64,000 bases of DNA from Meghimatium bilineatum. Its lineage: Eukaryota > Mollusca > Gastropoda > Stylommatophora > Philomycidae. A program made the translations under genes and the position numbers. Location of the stretch: NCBI GenBank assembly GCA_034231615.1, contig CM067317.1, forward strand, positions 1,696,501-1,760,500, read 5' to 3'. The notes below the pieces were generated by a model. It saw only the letters and a list, made by a program, of their open reading frames with translations, did not search any database and was not told the origin of the DNA. This document shows positions 45,401 through 57,400 of the stretch, in pieces. Every line of letters begins with the position of its first letter. Positions within the stretch are counted from its first letter, which is position 1.

Positions 45401-48400
45401 ATAACTTTAAATGATCGCTTTAAGATGTAACTACAACAACTACCAATATCTTGGACACGTAATCACAAATAATGGCAAATGCAAAACACAAGTTAAAAAG
45501 GAGAATAGGAATTGCTAAAATTACTTTCAATGCAATAGGAAATTATTAACATCTAAACAAATTACAAAGTTAAAAATTAGAATTATAAAATATTATATCT
45601 ATTATATATTAATGTATGGCTCAGAAACATGGACACTAAACAAACAATTAGAATACATAATTGATGCCTTTGAGATGTGGATATATAGAGGAATATGGAG
45701 AACATCGTAGACAGAGAAGGAAACAAACAAAGAGGTTCTAATAACACTTAATGTGAAGAAAGATGGTTCTCAAGCAAGTGTTTGGTCTGGTCACATGATC
45801 AGTACAGCTTAATCAATCAATCAATAAACCCATAACCCTTCAGGGTCGTAGGGGTACCACATTGGATGCTTCAGCACACAGAGTCCTCCAGCGAATTCTA
45901 TCGTCAGCGATGCGGATGAGTGTGGAAATATCTAGCCCTGTCCATTCCTTGATGTTGTCTGTCCATGTCTTTATTTGTCCTCCTCTGCTTCTTCCACCCT
46001 CGACAGTTCCCTGCAGTATTGTTTTTAACAATGAATCGTGCCTGCATACATGTCCGAACCATGCTAGTTTTCGTCGTTTCACTATTGAAAGCAATGGCTC
46101 CTGGACACCTGCACACATCTCTACTTTATTTCTTACGTACACATTGGTCTTATGTTCCCTATAGGAAATTCGTAGAATTCTTCTGTAGCATTTATACTCG
46201 AAAGCCTGTAATCTTCTCTCCATGTCCGCAGTGAGTGTCCTACTCTCACAACCATACAACACAACAGAAAGCACCAGCGACCTATACAGTTTGATTTTCA
46301 CTCCAACACTGATGTTGCTTTTCCAAATCACAGTTAGCCTTGACAATGACGCTAAAGCCATCTCCAGCCTTCTTAATGACCAAGCATGAAACATCTTTAA
46401 AAACTGTTATGTATATCAATTTGTCACGATTTAACCCTTTGGGATCAATGCCTGCCAGCCATATGGATCATATTTTGTTGTTCCATCATTTCTCTGTTTC
46501 TTTTGTTTCATCGATATTTGGGTATGTTTTGTCTATTTTCTGTCTGTGTTGTTTCATCTCTGACCTTTTAGTTTACTCTACCGGGTTATATCTATATTTA
46601 ACTCTAATGTGAACATCATTAGTGCCAATCTTACTTCCACTTTTTGCTGTGATTGTTTTCTTGATAAGGATTTTTGGTTTGAAATGTCAATTTGTATGTT
46701 ATGTATGTTTTCTGTGATTAGCAAAATGTCATTACCCTGTTGCAAGTTTCATCTGCTGCATTTCAGTTTGACTGCAGTAATCAATATGATAAATAACTGG
46801 CTCCATCATTTTGGAATGATATTGGTACGAAACAGGAAGTCCCATAATGAACATAACTGGTTTGTATCATGCAACAAATTATATTCACAGAAAACAAAAG
46901 TTGTCTGAAGCAGTGGGAAGGATTTTGTTTTTCGACAACAAAAGCATTTCGATAACAGCGAAAGTTTTAATCTTCAGATGTATCATCCTGTATGTTGTAT
47001 GTTGAGATGTCTCATCCTGCATGTTGAGATGTATCATCCTGTATGTTGAGATGTCTCATCCTGTATGTTGAGATGTATCATCCTGTATGTTTTATGTATC
47101 ATCCTGTATGTTAAGATGTCTCATTCTGTATGTTGAGATGTTTCATCCTGTATGTTTTATGTATCATCCTGTATGTTGAGATGTCTCAACCTGTATGTTG
47201 AGATGTCTCATCCTGTATGTTGAGATGTCTCATCCTGCATGTTGTATGTTGAGATGTCTCATCCTGCATGTTGTACGAGGCGTGTTCAAATGAAAACGGG
47301 ACTTGTGGATTTATTTAAAAAGTATCATACGCAATTTAATATTTTCAACGGAATTGAACAAAGCAACCACTTGTGAATAAGAATGCACCTGGGTTCATCA
47401 GAAAAAATCTCCGTATGCATTTAGGCAAGCATCCCACTGTTTAGGTAGACGTCGAATGCCGTCCGAGAAAAAGTTGCGTGGCTGTTCTCTGAACCATGTG
47501 GTCACCGCTGTCTTCACGCTGTTGAAACGCTGTCCCTTTAGTGCTTTCTTCAACGGTCCGAACAAATGGAAATCACACGGGGATAAATCGGGACTATAGG
47601 CTGGGTGATGAAGAACTTCCCAATTCTTCTTTGCCAATGTTTCCTGCACAATTTTTGCGACGTGCGGACGAGCGTTGTCGTGGAGAAGAATCACACCTTG
47701 AGAAAGTATGCCTGGTCGCTTAGCCTTGATGGCCTTATGCAGCTTGTCTAAAGTGTCTTTATAATGGGCGGCATTGATGTTGACACGTCGCAAAAATTGT
47801 GCAGGAAACATTGGCAAAGAAGAATTGGGAAGTTCTTCATCACCCAGCCTATAGTCCCGATTTATCCCCGTGTGATTTCCATTTGTTCGGACCGTTGAAG
47901 AAAGCACTAAAGGGACAGCGATTCAACAGCGACGCAGACGTGAAGACAGCGGTGACCACATGGTTCAGAGAACAGCCACGCAACTTTTTCTCGGACGGCA
48001 TTCGACGTCTACCTAAACAGTGGGATGCTTGCCTAAATGCATACGGAGATTTTTTCTGATGAACCCAGGTGCATTCTTATTCACAAGTGGTTGCTTTGTT
48101 CAATTCCGTTGAAAATATTAAATTGCGTATGATACTTTTTAAATAAATCCACAAGTCCCGTTTTCATTTGAACACGCCTCGTATGTTGAGATGTCTCATC
48201 CTGCATGTTGTATGTTGAGATGTCTCATCCTGCATGTTGTATGTTGAGATGTCTCATCCTGCATGTTGTATGTTGAGATGTCTCATCCTGCATGTTGTAT
48301 ATTGAGATGGCTCATCCTGTATGTTGAGATGTATCATCCTGTATGTTGAGATGTCTCAACCTGTATGTTGAGATGTCTCATCCTGTATGTTGAGATGTAT

Positions 48401-51400
48401 CATCCTGCATGTTGAGATGTATCATCCTGCATGTTGTATGTTGAGATGTCTCATCATGCATGTTGTATGTTGAGATGTCTCATCATGCATGTTGTATGTT
48501 GAGATGTCTCATCCTGCATGTTGAGATGTTGAGATGCAGATCAGAGTTAGATCAGATGCTACAGACAATAACAATTTTCTTTATTATTTCAGACTTTCAC
48601 GCAAAGATGGCCGCATTACCTCGCTTGTACTCCATGAACAGAAAACTTTGTGGGTTGGCACTGGTGGAGGTCAGATAGCTTTGATTGACACTAACAACTT
48701 GAGTCCACTTATCTATACTCACAGGCACACAGGCTCAATCAGATGTCTATTGACTGTTAAACTCAAAAGTAGGTCCACTCATCTTGGGTAAATCTATATA
48801 CACTCACAGGCACACGGGCTCAATCAGATGTCTACTGAATGTTAAATATAGATATAACCCGGTAGAGTAAACTAAAAGGTCAGAGATGAAACAACACAGA
48901 CAGAAAATAGACAAAACATACCCAAATATCGATGAAACAAAAGAAACAGAGAAATGATGGAACAACAAAATATGATCCATATGGCTGGCAGGCATTGATC
49001 CCAAAGGGTTAAATCGTGACAAATTGATATACGAGGGGGAGTCAATAAGTAAGTCACAAATGGCTCTTTAGAAAAAAACTGAAGACGATAAAAACCTGAA
49101 AACTGTTTATTTTTACACATACATTATCCCTTTACTTCTCAACATAATTTCCACCAACATTGATGCATTTATCCCATCGTTTTATGAGTCCTCCCAAACC
49201 TGCTGCGTAGAACTGCGTGCTCTGCTTTTTAAGCCACATTTTCACTTCACATTCAACTTCTGCATCAGTCGCGAAATGCTTCCCGCCAAGGTGGGTTTTT
49301 AGTGGACCAAAAAGGTGAAAATCACTAGGGGTTAAATCGGGACTGTAAGGAGGATGTTCCAGAATTTTCCAACCAAGATTTTTTATTTTCTCCTGAGTTA
49401 ATCGAGCCGTATGTGGTCTAGCATTGTCATGAAGGAGTAGCACTCCTCTAGTCAGCAGCCCTGGACGTTTTCTTCGAATTGCATCTTGAAGCACTGATAG
49501 AACTTCACAGTATGATTCAGAATTCACATTGTCACCTTTCTTTTTGAAATTGGTTAAAAGCACTCCTTGACAATCCCAGAACACTGTCAGCATAACCTTC
49601 CCTGCTGATGGTGTAACCTTGAATTTTTGGACACAAGGCGAAGAAGGATGTTTCCATTGCATTGAAGCACGCTTTGATTCAGGCTGGTAGTGATGCACCC
49701 ATGATTCGTCCCCAGTAATAATCCTGTTCATCATGTCTTCTCCTTCATTTGCGTATTGACAGAGATGCTCCAATGACAAGCCTAATCGGTTCATTTTGTG
49801 TTCGTCCGTCAATTGTCTGGGCACCCACCTTGAACACACTTTCTTAAATTTCAATCGGTCATGCATGATGCTGTATGCTGAACCATGTGAGCACCCTATT
49901 GCAGCTGCTACAGCGTCTATCGTTACTCGTCTGTCACCTCGAATCATCTCCTCAACCCGCTGCACAGATGCGTCTGTTGCAATTTCAACAGCACGACCAG
50001 ATCGGATTTCGTCAACAATTTTAGAGCGTCCTTGAGAAAATTTTTTTACCCAGCTGTGCACCGCTTTATGGGACAAACAATTGTCAGCATAAACAGGAAG
50101 CATTTCTTTATGAATGTCTTTTGCAGGCAGTCCTTTTGCCCATAAAAAACGCACAACAGCACGTTGTTCATTGATTGTACACTCTGTAAGTACAGTAGCC
50201 ATTTTGTTTTTTGTGCTGCGCATGCGCAAGGTACAGCTAGCGCCATCTAGCGAACATAAACATAAAGTTCTATGATGATATCAACTATAAACAGCTTTAG
50301 AAACCACCTACTGCATTTTCCTGCCATCCAACATCAATTTGTGACTTACTTATTGACTCCCCCTCATACATAACAGTTTTTAAAGATGTTTCATGCTTGG
50401 TCATTAAGCTGTACTGATCATGTGACCAGACCAAACACTTGCTTGAGAACCATTATATATATATATATATCAATTTATCATGATTGAACCCTTTGGGAAC
50501 AATGCCCATCAGGGGGTATGGATGATATCCTGTTGTCCCATCATTTATCTGATTAGTTATTTGATCTTTATTTCCTTCAATAATTCTTTCTTCACATTAA
50601 GTGTTATTAGAACCTCTTTGTTTGTTTCCTTCTCTGTCTACGATGTTCTCCATATTCCTCTATATATCCACATCTCAAAGGCATCAATTATGTATTCTAA
50701 TTGTTTGTTTAGTGTCCATGTTTCTGAGCCATACATTAATATATAATAGATATAATATTTTATAATTCTAATTTTTAACTTTGTAATTTGTTTAGATGTT
50801 AATAATTTCCTCATGCATTGAAAGTAATTTTAGCCATTCCTATTCTCCTTTTTAACTTGTGTTTTGCATTTGCCATTATTTGTGATTACGTGTCCAAGAT
50901 ATTGGTAGTTGTTGTAAGATGTAATAAGGCCTGTCAGATCATTGGTCAATGAACACCTTTACTAAGAAACAAAGATATTACACTAGAAACAAAGAAAGCG
51001 CTTTTCAACACCATTTTCTTACCAACATTGTGTTATCAGTGTCAAACTTGGACATTAGATTCTAGAACAATACATAAGATTAACACCACTGAAATGAAAT
51101 GTGTGAGACGTATGATTGGTGTTAGCTCGAGAGACAAAATCAGGAATGAAGCACTAAGGAAACAATTAGGGATCAAACCAACAATAGAATACATACAGAA
51201 ACAACAAGTTAAATGGTATGGCCACATAACCAGGCAGAAAGAGCAAAGTATTATCCAAAAAACACTTAACAAACGATACGAAAACAGGAGACCTATTGGA
51301 CACCCTCGTAAAAGGTGGATAGATAGTGTATTAGAGACACTCGGAAATATAACAGCAGAGGAGGCAAATAGAAGGGCAAAAGACCGTACACTCACTCTCC

Positions 51401-54400
51401 CCTCAACACCGAAAGGTACATGAGGACAGAAAGAAGAAGAAGAAGAAGAAGTTGTAGCTTGTTGTAGTTTCTCTCTGTGTATTGGTAGTTGTTGTAGCTT
51501 GTTGTAGTTTCTCTCTGTGTATTGGTAGTTGTTGTAGCTTGTTGTAGTTTCTCTCTGTGTATTGGTAGTTGTTGTAGCTTGTTGTAGTTTCTCTCTGTGT
51601 ATTGGTAGTTGTTGTAGCTTGTTGTAGTTTCTCTCTGTGTATTGGTAGTTGTTGTAGCTTGTTGTAGTTTCTCTCTGTGTATTGGTAGTTGTTGTAGCTT
51701 GTTGTAGTTTCTCTCTGTGTATTGGTAGTTGTTGTAGCTTGTTGTAGTTTCTCTCTGTGTATTGGTAGTTGTTGTAGCTTGTTGTAGTTTCTCTCTGTGT
51801 ATTGGTAGTTGTTGTAGCTTGTTGTAGTTTCTCTCTGTGTATTGGTAGTTGTTGTAGCTTGTTGTAGTTTCTCTCTGTGTATTGGTAGTTGTTGTAGCTT
51901 GTTGTAGTTTCTCTCTGTGTATTGGTAGTTGTTGTAGCTTGTTGTAGTTTCTATCTGTGTATTGGTAGTTGTTGTAGCTTGTTGTAGTTTCTCTCTGTGT
52001 ATTGGTAGTTGTTGTAGCTTGTTGTAGTTTCTCTCTGTGTATTGGTAGTTGTTGTAGCTTGTTGTAGTTTCTCTCTGTGTATTGGTAGTTGTTGTAGCTT
52101 GTTGTAGTTTCTCTCTGTGTATTGGTAGTTGTTGTAGCTTGTTGTAGTTTCTCTCTGTGTATTGGTAGTTGTTGTAGCTTGTTGTAGTTTCTCTCTGTGT
52201 ATTGGTAGTTGTTGTAGCTTGTTGTAGTTTCTCTCTGTGTATTGGTAGTTGTTGTAGCTTGTTGTAGTTTCTCTCTGTGTATTGGTAGTTGTTGTAGCTT
52301 GTTGTAGTTTCTCTCTGTGTATTGGTAGTTGTTGTAGCTTGTTGTAGTTTCTATCTGTGTATTGGTAGTTGTTGTAGCTTGTTGTAGTTTCTCTCTGTGT
52401 ATTGGTAGTTGTTGTAGCTTGTTGTAGTTTCTCTCTGTGTATTGGTAGTTGTTGTAGCTTGTTGTAGTTTCTCTCTGTGTATTGGTAGTTGTTGTAGCTT
52501 GTTGTAGTTTCTCTCTGTGTATTGGTAGTTGTTGTAGCTTGTTGTAGTTTCTATCTGTGTATCTTTTTTATGTTTAGTACCTGTTCTTCTGTGACTTGCT
52601 GATTATCATGGTTATCATTGATATAATAATTGGAAATAAGCAATTTTTAGATAAAATCTTGAGATAAACATTTTTGAAAAGTTTATTCTTGTCTAAAAAT
52701 CTTCTGAAAGTTTCAAAACCTTAAAGTTATTGCTTGATTGATTGATTTATTTCTTACAGATATCACTTAAAGTTATTGCTTGATTTTTTTTAAGTTACAT
52801 CTTATAGCGATCATTTAAAGTTATTGCTTGATTTTAAAATTAATTTCTTAAAGTGATCACTTAAGTTGTGGGGTGCAAAGGGAACGCATAGCTCTAGGCG
52901 GACCCAGGGTTAGCAGATAACCAAGATCCCAAATGTACCTCCACGCGGTGCACCCTGGAAACAGAAATACAGCAGCTCGAGCTGATTCTGGCCAAATCAT
53001 TTGGGGATCGTGTCCGAGAATGTGGGGGTAGCAGATGGAAAGAGATTTGACTGCACAAGAGACAGACAATATCTCCGACACCACCAGCATCACCACATAT
53101 AGCGACACTGTCGACATACAGTGAAGCTAGTCAGTCCAGTCCGAACATTGGAGGGGCGGCCAATGTAAAATGCACATAAAGGTAGATGCATGGCAAGAGA
53201 CAAATAGATTTCATACCGAGTACAATGAAACAATGAAAGGGCAGAACAGCGCTAGAGGGCAGCGTGAACTGCAAATAGAAAGTGAAAAGTCTCTAGGAAA
53301 GGGGAACTACAAGCTCCGTCAGCTCGAGACGAGCATCTAGTTACCTGTGTTCCTTACAGGCAGAGACCCAGACCCATTCATTGGCGTTTGGTAAAGAAAG
53401 AAGACCTAATCCAACTCTAATGTCGAGCCTTCCTAAACCGGAAATATGCTCGCGAAGAGAAAGGGTTCTGTACCCTATGGGCTTAGGCAAGAAAGGGACA
53501 ACGATGGTAGTCCTGGCCCAACTCTACTGTCAAGGTTTCCTATACCGGAAGTACACTTGAAGAGAGAAAGGGTTCAGTACCTGATGGGCTCAGGCGCTAT
53601 CGGGACAAGGACGATCAGCTCGAGAACGCCATGCTCTCAAACGCGTGGTGTGAGACTCGAACTTGGACAAGGGGTACACGATGTCGGTGAATGACACCTC
53701 GGCTAAGAGGGCGAAAGAGCCAGGGTCCAACTCCTCTGTTGAGTTCTTCCCCTTAAGGAACCAGGTTCATGGATGAGAAACGGTTCAGTACCCAATGGGC
53801 ACAGGCACAGCATGTCCAATTACACGAGGCAATTTAATAGGCAGTGGAACACCTCGTGCGAGTCAGACGAGAGCAAAAGTTGTCTGGGCGAAGAGTCGCC
53901 ACTATGCGTGCCTGGAGACAGATATAGAGGCTGTCACAGGCTAAGGGTAGCCCACCCTAATTGTCAAGGCATGCTGAAATTGGATGTGCTAGGCCTACAA
54001 GGCACATAACGGTGGCACAACGTAATCACGCTCCCGGCGGAAAAGCACAGATATCCGTGTTGGTTACAATGGAGCGAACGCAAAACAAACAAACTTAAGT
54101 TGTTTTTTTTAGTAATTTATTTCTTAAAATGATCACTTAAAATTATTGCTTGATTTTTTAAATTTATTTATTAATGCTATCACATAAAGTTATTGCTTGA
54201 TTTTTAATAATTTATTTCTTAAAACTATCACTTAAAATTATTGCTCTACTTTGTATTTATTTCTTAAAGTGATCACTTAAATCGCTGCAACTACTACTAC
54301 TAGAAGTATAACCTTGATAATTTTTAGTTTAATGAATATTGAATATGTGCTCAGGCACTGCTAGGTATGGCCCAGCTTCTAGCACCAGTGTTATCTTGAG

Positions 54401-57400
54401 TGGAGGACTTGGCTTCATGAACAGATCAGAAAGTGACACAGATAGAGGTGAGTGTCTCTTCCTCAACACATCTGGTATTTGTGTGATGTCTTGTCAATGC
54501 TATAAATACTGTATTCAGTAATAATGTTACTGTAATCTATACTAACTTTCAAATACAAAACCAGTAACAATGAGTATTTTCTGTGATACGGTCCAACTGG
54601 GACCTTTGTCACATAACAATAAAAATAACACACAAAACTATAAAAATATTGAAAACTGTCATGACTTGGACATGGATTTAAGGTTTTTCTCACCACAAAA
54701 CATTTCCAAGTGACGACATGCCATGCATATGTAGAAATTGATTAATTACATGTGTTCAATATTTTTGCATATTTTGGCACATTGTTAATCAACAGAAATA
54801 GTAATAATTTTGCATATGTTGGCACATTATTGATAGACAGAAATAGCAATAATTTTGCATATGTTGGCACATTATTGATAGACAGAAATAGCAATAATTT
54901 TGCATATGTTGGCACATTATTGACAGAAATAGCAATAATTTTGCATATGTTGGCACATTATTGATAGATAGAAATAGCAATAATTTTGCATATTTTGGCA
55001 CATTGTTAATCAACAGAAATAGTAATAATTTTGCATATGTTGGCACATTATTGATAGACAGAAATAGCAATAATTTTGCATATGTTGGCACATTATTGAT
55101 AGACAGAAATAGCAATAATTTTGCATATTTTGGCACATTATTGATAGATAGAAATAGCAATAATTTTGCATATGTTGGCACATTATTGACAGAAATAGCA
55201 ATAATTTTGCATATGTTGGCACATTATTGATAGATAGAAATAGCAATAATTTTGCATATTTTGGCACATTGTTAATCAACAGAAATAGTAATAATTTTGC
55301 ATATGTTGGCACATTATTGATAGACAGAAATAGCAATAATTTTGCATATTTTGGCACATTATTGATAGACAGAAATAGCAATAATTTTGCATATTTTGGC
55401 ACATTATTGATAGATAGAAATAGCAATAATTTTGCATATGTTGGCACATTATTGACAGAAATAGCAATAATTTTGCATATGTTGGCACATTATTGATAGA
55501 CAGAAATAGCAATAATTTTGCATATTTTGGCACATTATTAATCAACAGAAATAGTAATAATTTTGCATATGTTGGCACATTATTGATAGACAGAAATAGC
55601 AATAATTTTGCATATGTTGGCACATTATTGATAGACAGAAATAGCAATAATTTTGCATATGTTGGCACATTATTGATAGATAGAAATAGCAATAATTTTG
55701 CATATTTTGGCACATTATTGATAGATAGAAATAGCAATAATTTTGCATATGTTGGCACATTATTGACAGAAATAGCAATAATTTTGCATATGTTGGCACA
55801 TTATTGATAGACAGAAATAGCAATAATTTTGCATATTTTGGCACATTATTAATCAACAGAAATAGCAATAATTTTGCATATTTTGGCACATTGTTAATCA
55901 ACAGAAATAGTAATAATTTTGCATATTTTGGCACATTATTGATAGACAGAAATAGCAATAATTTTGCATATGTTGGCACATTATTGACAGAAATAGCAAT
56001 AATTTTGTATATGTTGGCACATTATTGATAGACATAAATAGCAATAATTTTGCATATTTTGGCACATTATTGATAGACAGAAATAGCAATAATTTTGCAT
56101 ATTTTGGCACATTATTGATAGACAGAAATAGCAATAATTTTGCATATGTTGGCACATTATTGACAGAAATAGCAATAATTTTGTATATGTTGGCACATTA
56201 TTGATAGACATAAATAGCAATAATTTTGCATATTTTGGCACATTATTGATAGACAGAAATAGCAATAATTTTGCATATTTTGGCACATTATTGATAGACA
56301 GAAATAGCAATAATTTTGCATATGTTGGCACATTATTGATAGACAGAAATAGCAATAATTTTGCATATTTTGGCACATTATTGATAGACAGAAATAGCAA
56401 TAATTTTGCATATGTTGGCACATTATTGATAGACAGAAATAGCAATAATTTTGCATATGTTGGCACATTATTGATAGACAGAAATAGCAATAATTTTGCA
56501 TATGTTGGCACATTATTGATAGACAGAAATAGCAATAATTTTGCATATTTTGGCACATTATTGATAGACAGAAATAGCAATAATTTTGCATATGTTGGCA
56601 CATTATTGATAGACAGAAATAGCAATAATTTTGCATATGTTGGCACATTATTGATAGACAGAAATAGCAATAATTTTGCATATGTTGGCACATTATTGAT
56701 AGACAGAAATAGCAATAATTTTGCATATTTTGGCACATTATTGATAGACAGAAATAGCAATAATTTTGCATATTTTGGCACATTATTGATAGACAGAAAT
56801 AGCAATAATTTTGCATATTTTGGCACATTATTGATAGACAGAAATAGCAATAATTTTGCATATTTTGGCACATTATTGATAGACAGAAATAGCAATAATT
56901 TTGCATATGTTGGCACATTATTGATAGACAGAAATAGCAATAGATGAAAGTAAAAATGCCAAAAGTGATAAATTAATAGATAATACAGCAGATCATGTGA
57001 AAGCACAAAGTAAAAGATGAAAAATGTGAACACAGACCAAACACACACAAAGTATTAAGTAAATGGAAAATAATGCGAGGAAAACAACAGAGTTGAAGGC
57101 TATCAATAAGCAGTCAATAAAGCAAGGGGGGGGTATGGATGAGGGGAGGGGGTTTCTAGTTGACAGTCATAAAAATGTGGAGGCTGGATTCAACAAAACA
57201 CAATAAAAAAATGAACATGTTAAATCAAGTATATCTTATATTACTAGTTCAAGTATATCTTATATAGCTAGTTCAAGTATATCTTATATAGCTAGTTCAA
57301 GTATATCTTATATAGCTAGTTCAAGTATATCTTATATAGCTAGTTCAAGTATATCTTATATAGCTAGTTCAAGTATATCTTATATAGCTAGTTCAAGTAT

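Larger units (their letters stand above)
44980..46602 (+). repeat. Left arm of a large inverted repeat
   Basis: Colinear, inverted matches: 45425-45745 with 50650-50925; 45755-45807 with 50404-50452; 46378-46412 with 50369-50402; 46413-46602 with 48841-49031; AT-rich units with 52720-52860 and 54103-54290. The left arm carries its own LINE insertion (45814-46371). Confidence 0.85.
47276..48181. mobile_element. Palindromic (fold-back) mariner element
   Basis: 906 bp flanked by TA on both sides. Left arm 47276-47664 is the inverted copy of right arm 47784-48181, apart from a 9-bp indel. Each arm encodes the C-terminal transposase part ([20 protein letters not shown] to the stop); the central 119 bp on the minus strand adds the HDNARPH segment. 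Only the last two catalytic Asp residues exist (34 residues apart), so it is non-autonomous. Confidence 0.92.
48841..52860 (-). repeat. Right arm of the large inverted repeat, interrupted
   Basis: Reverse complement of 45410-46602, interrupted by a mariner (49032-50366), by the segment 50926-52720 (LINE fragment plus 40-bp array) and, further out, by the element at 52869-54092. The loop between the arms holds the exon at 48593-48768. Confidence 0.83.

Noticed and set aside
51450..52562. CRISPR array
   Set aside because: Direct repeats are contiguous with no unique spacers, and the DNA is animal.
54752..57048. Long frames on both strands, up to 355 codons
   Set aside because: 45-bp stop-free repeat; no start context, domains or splice link.
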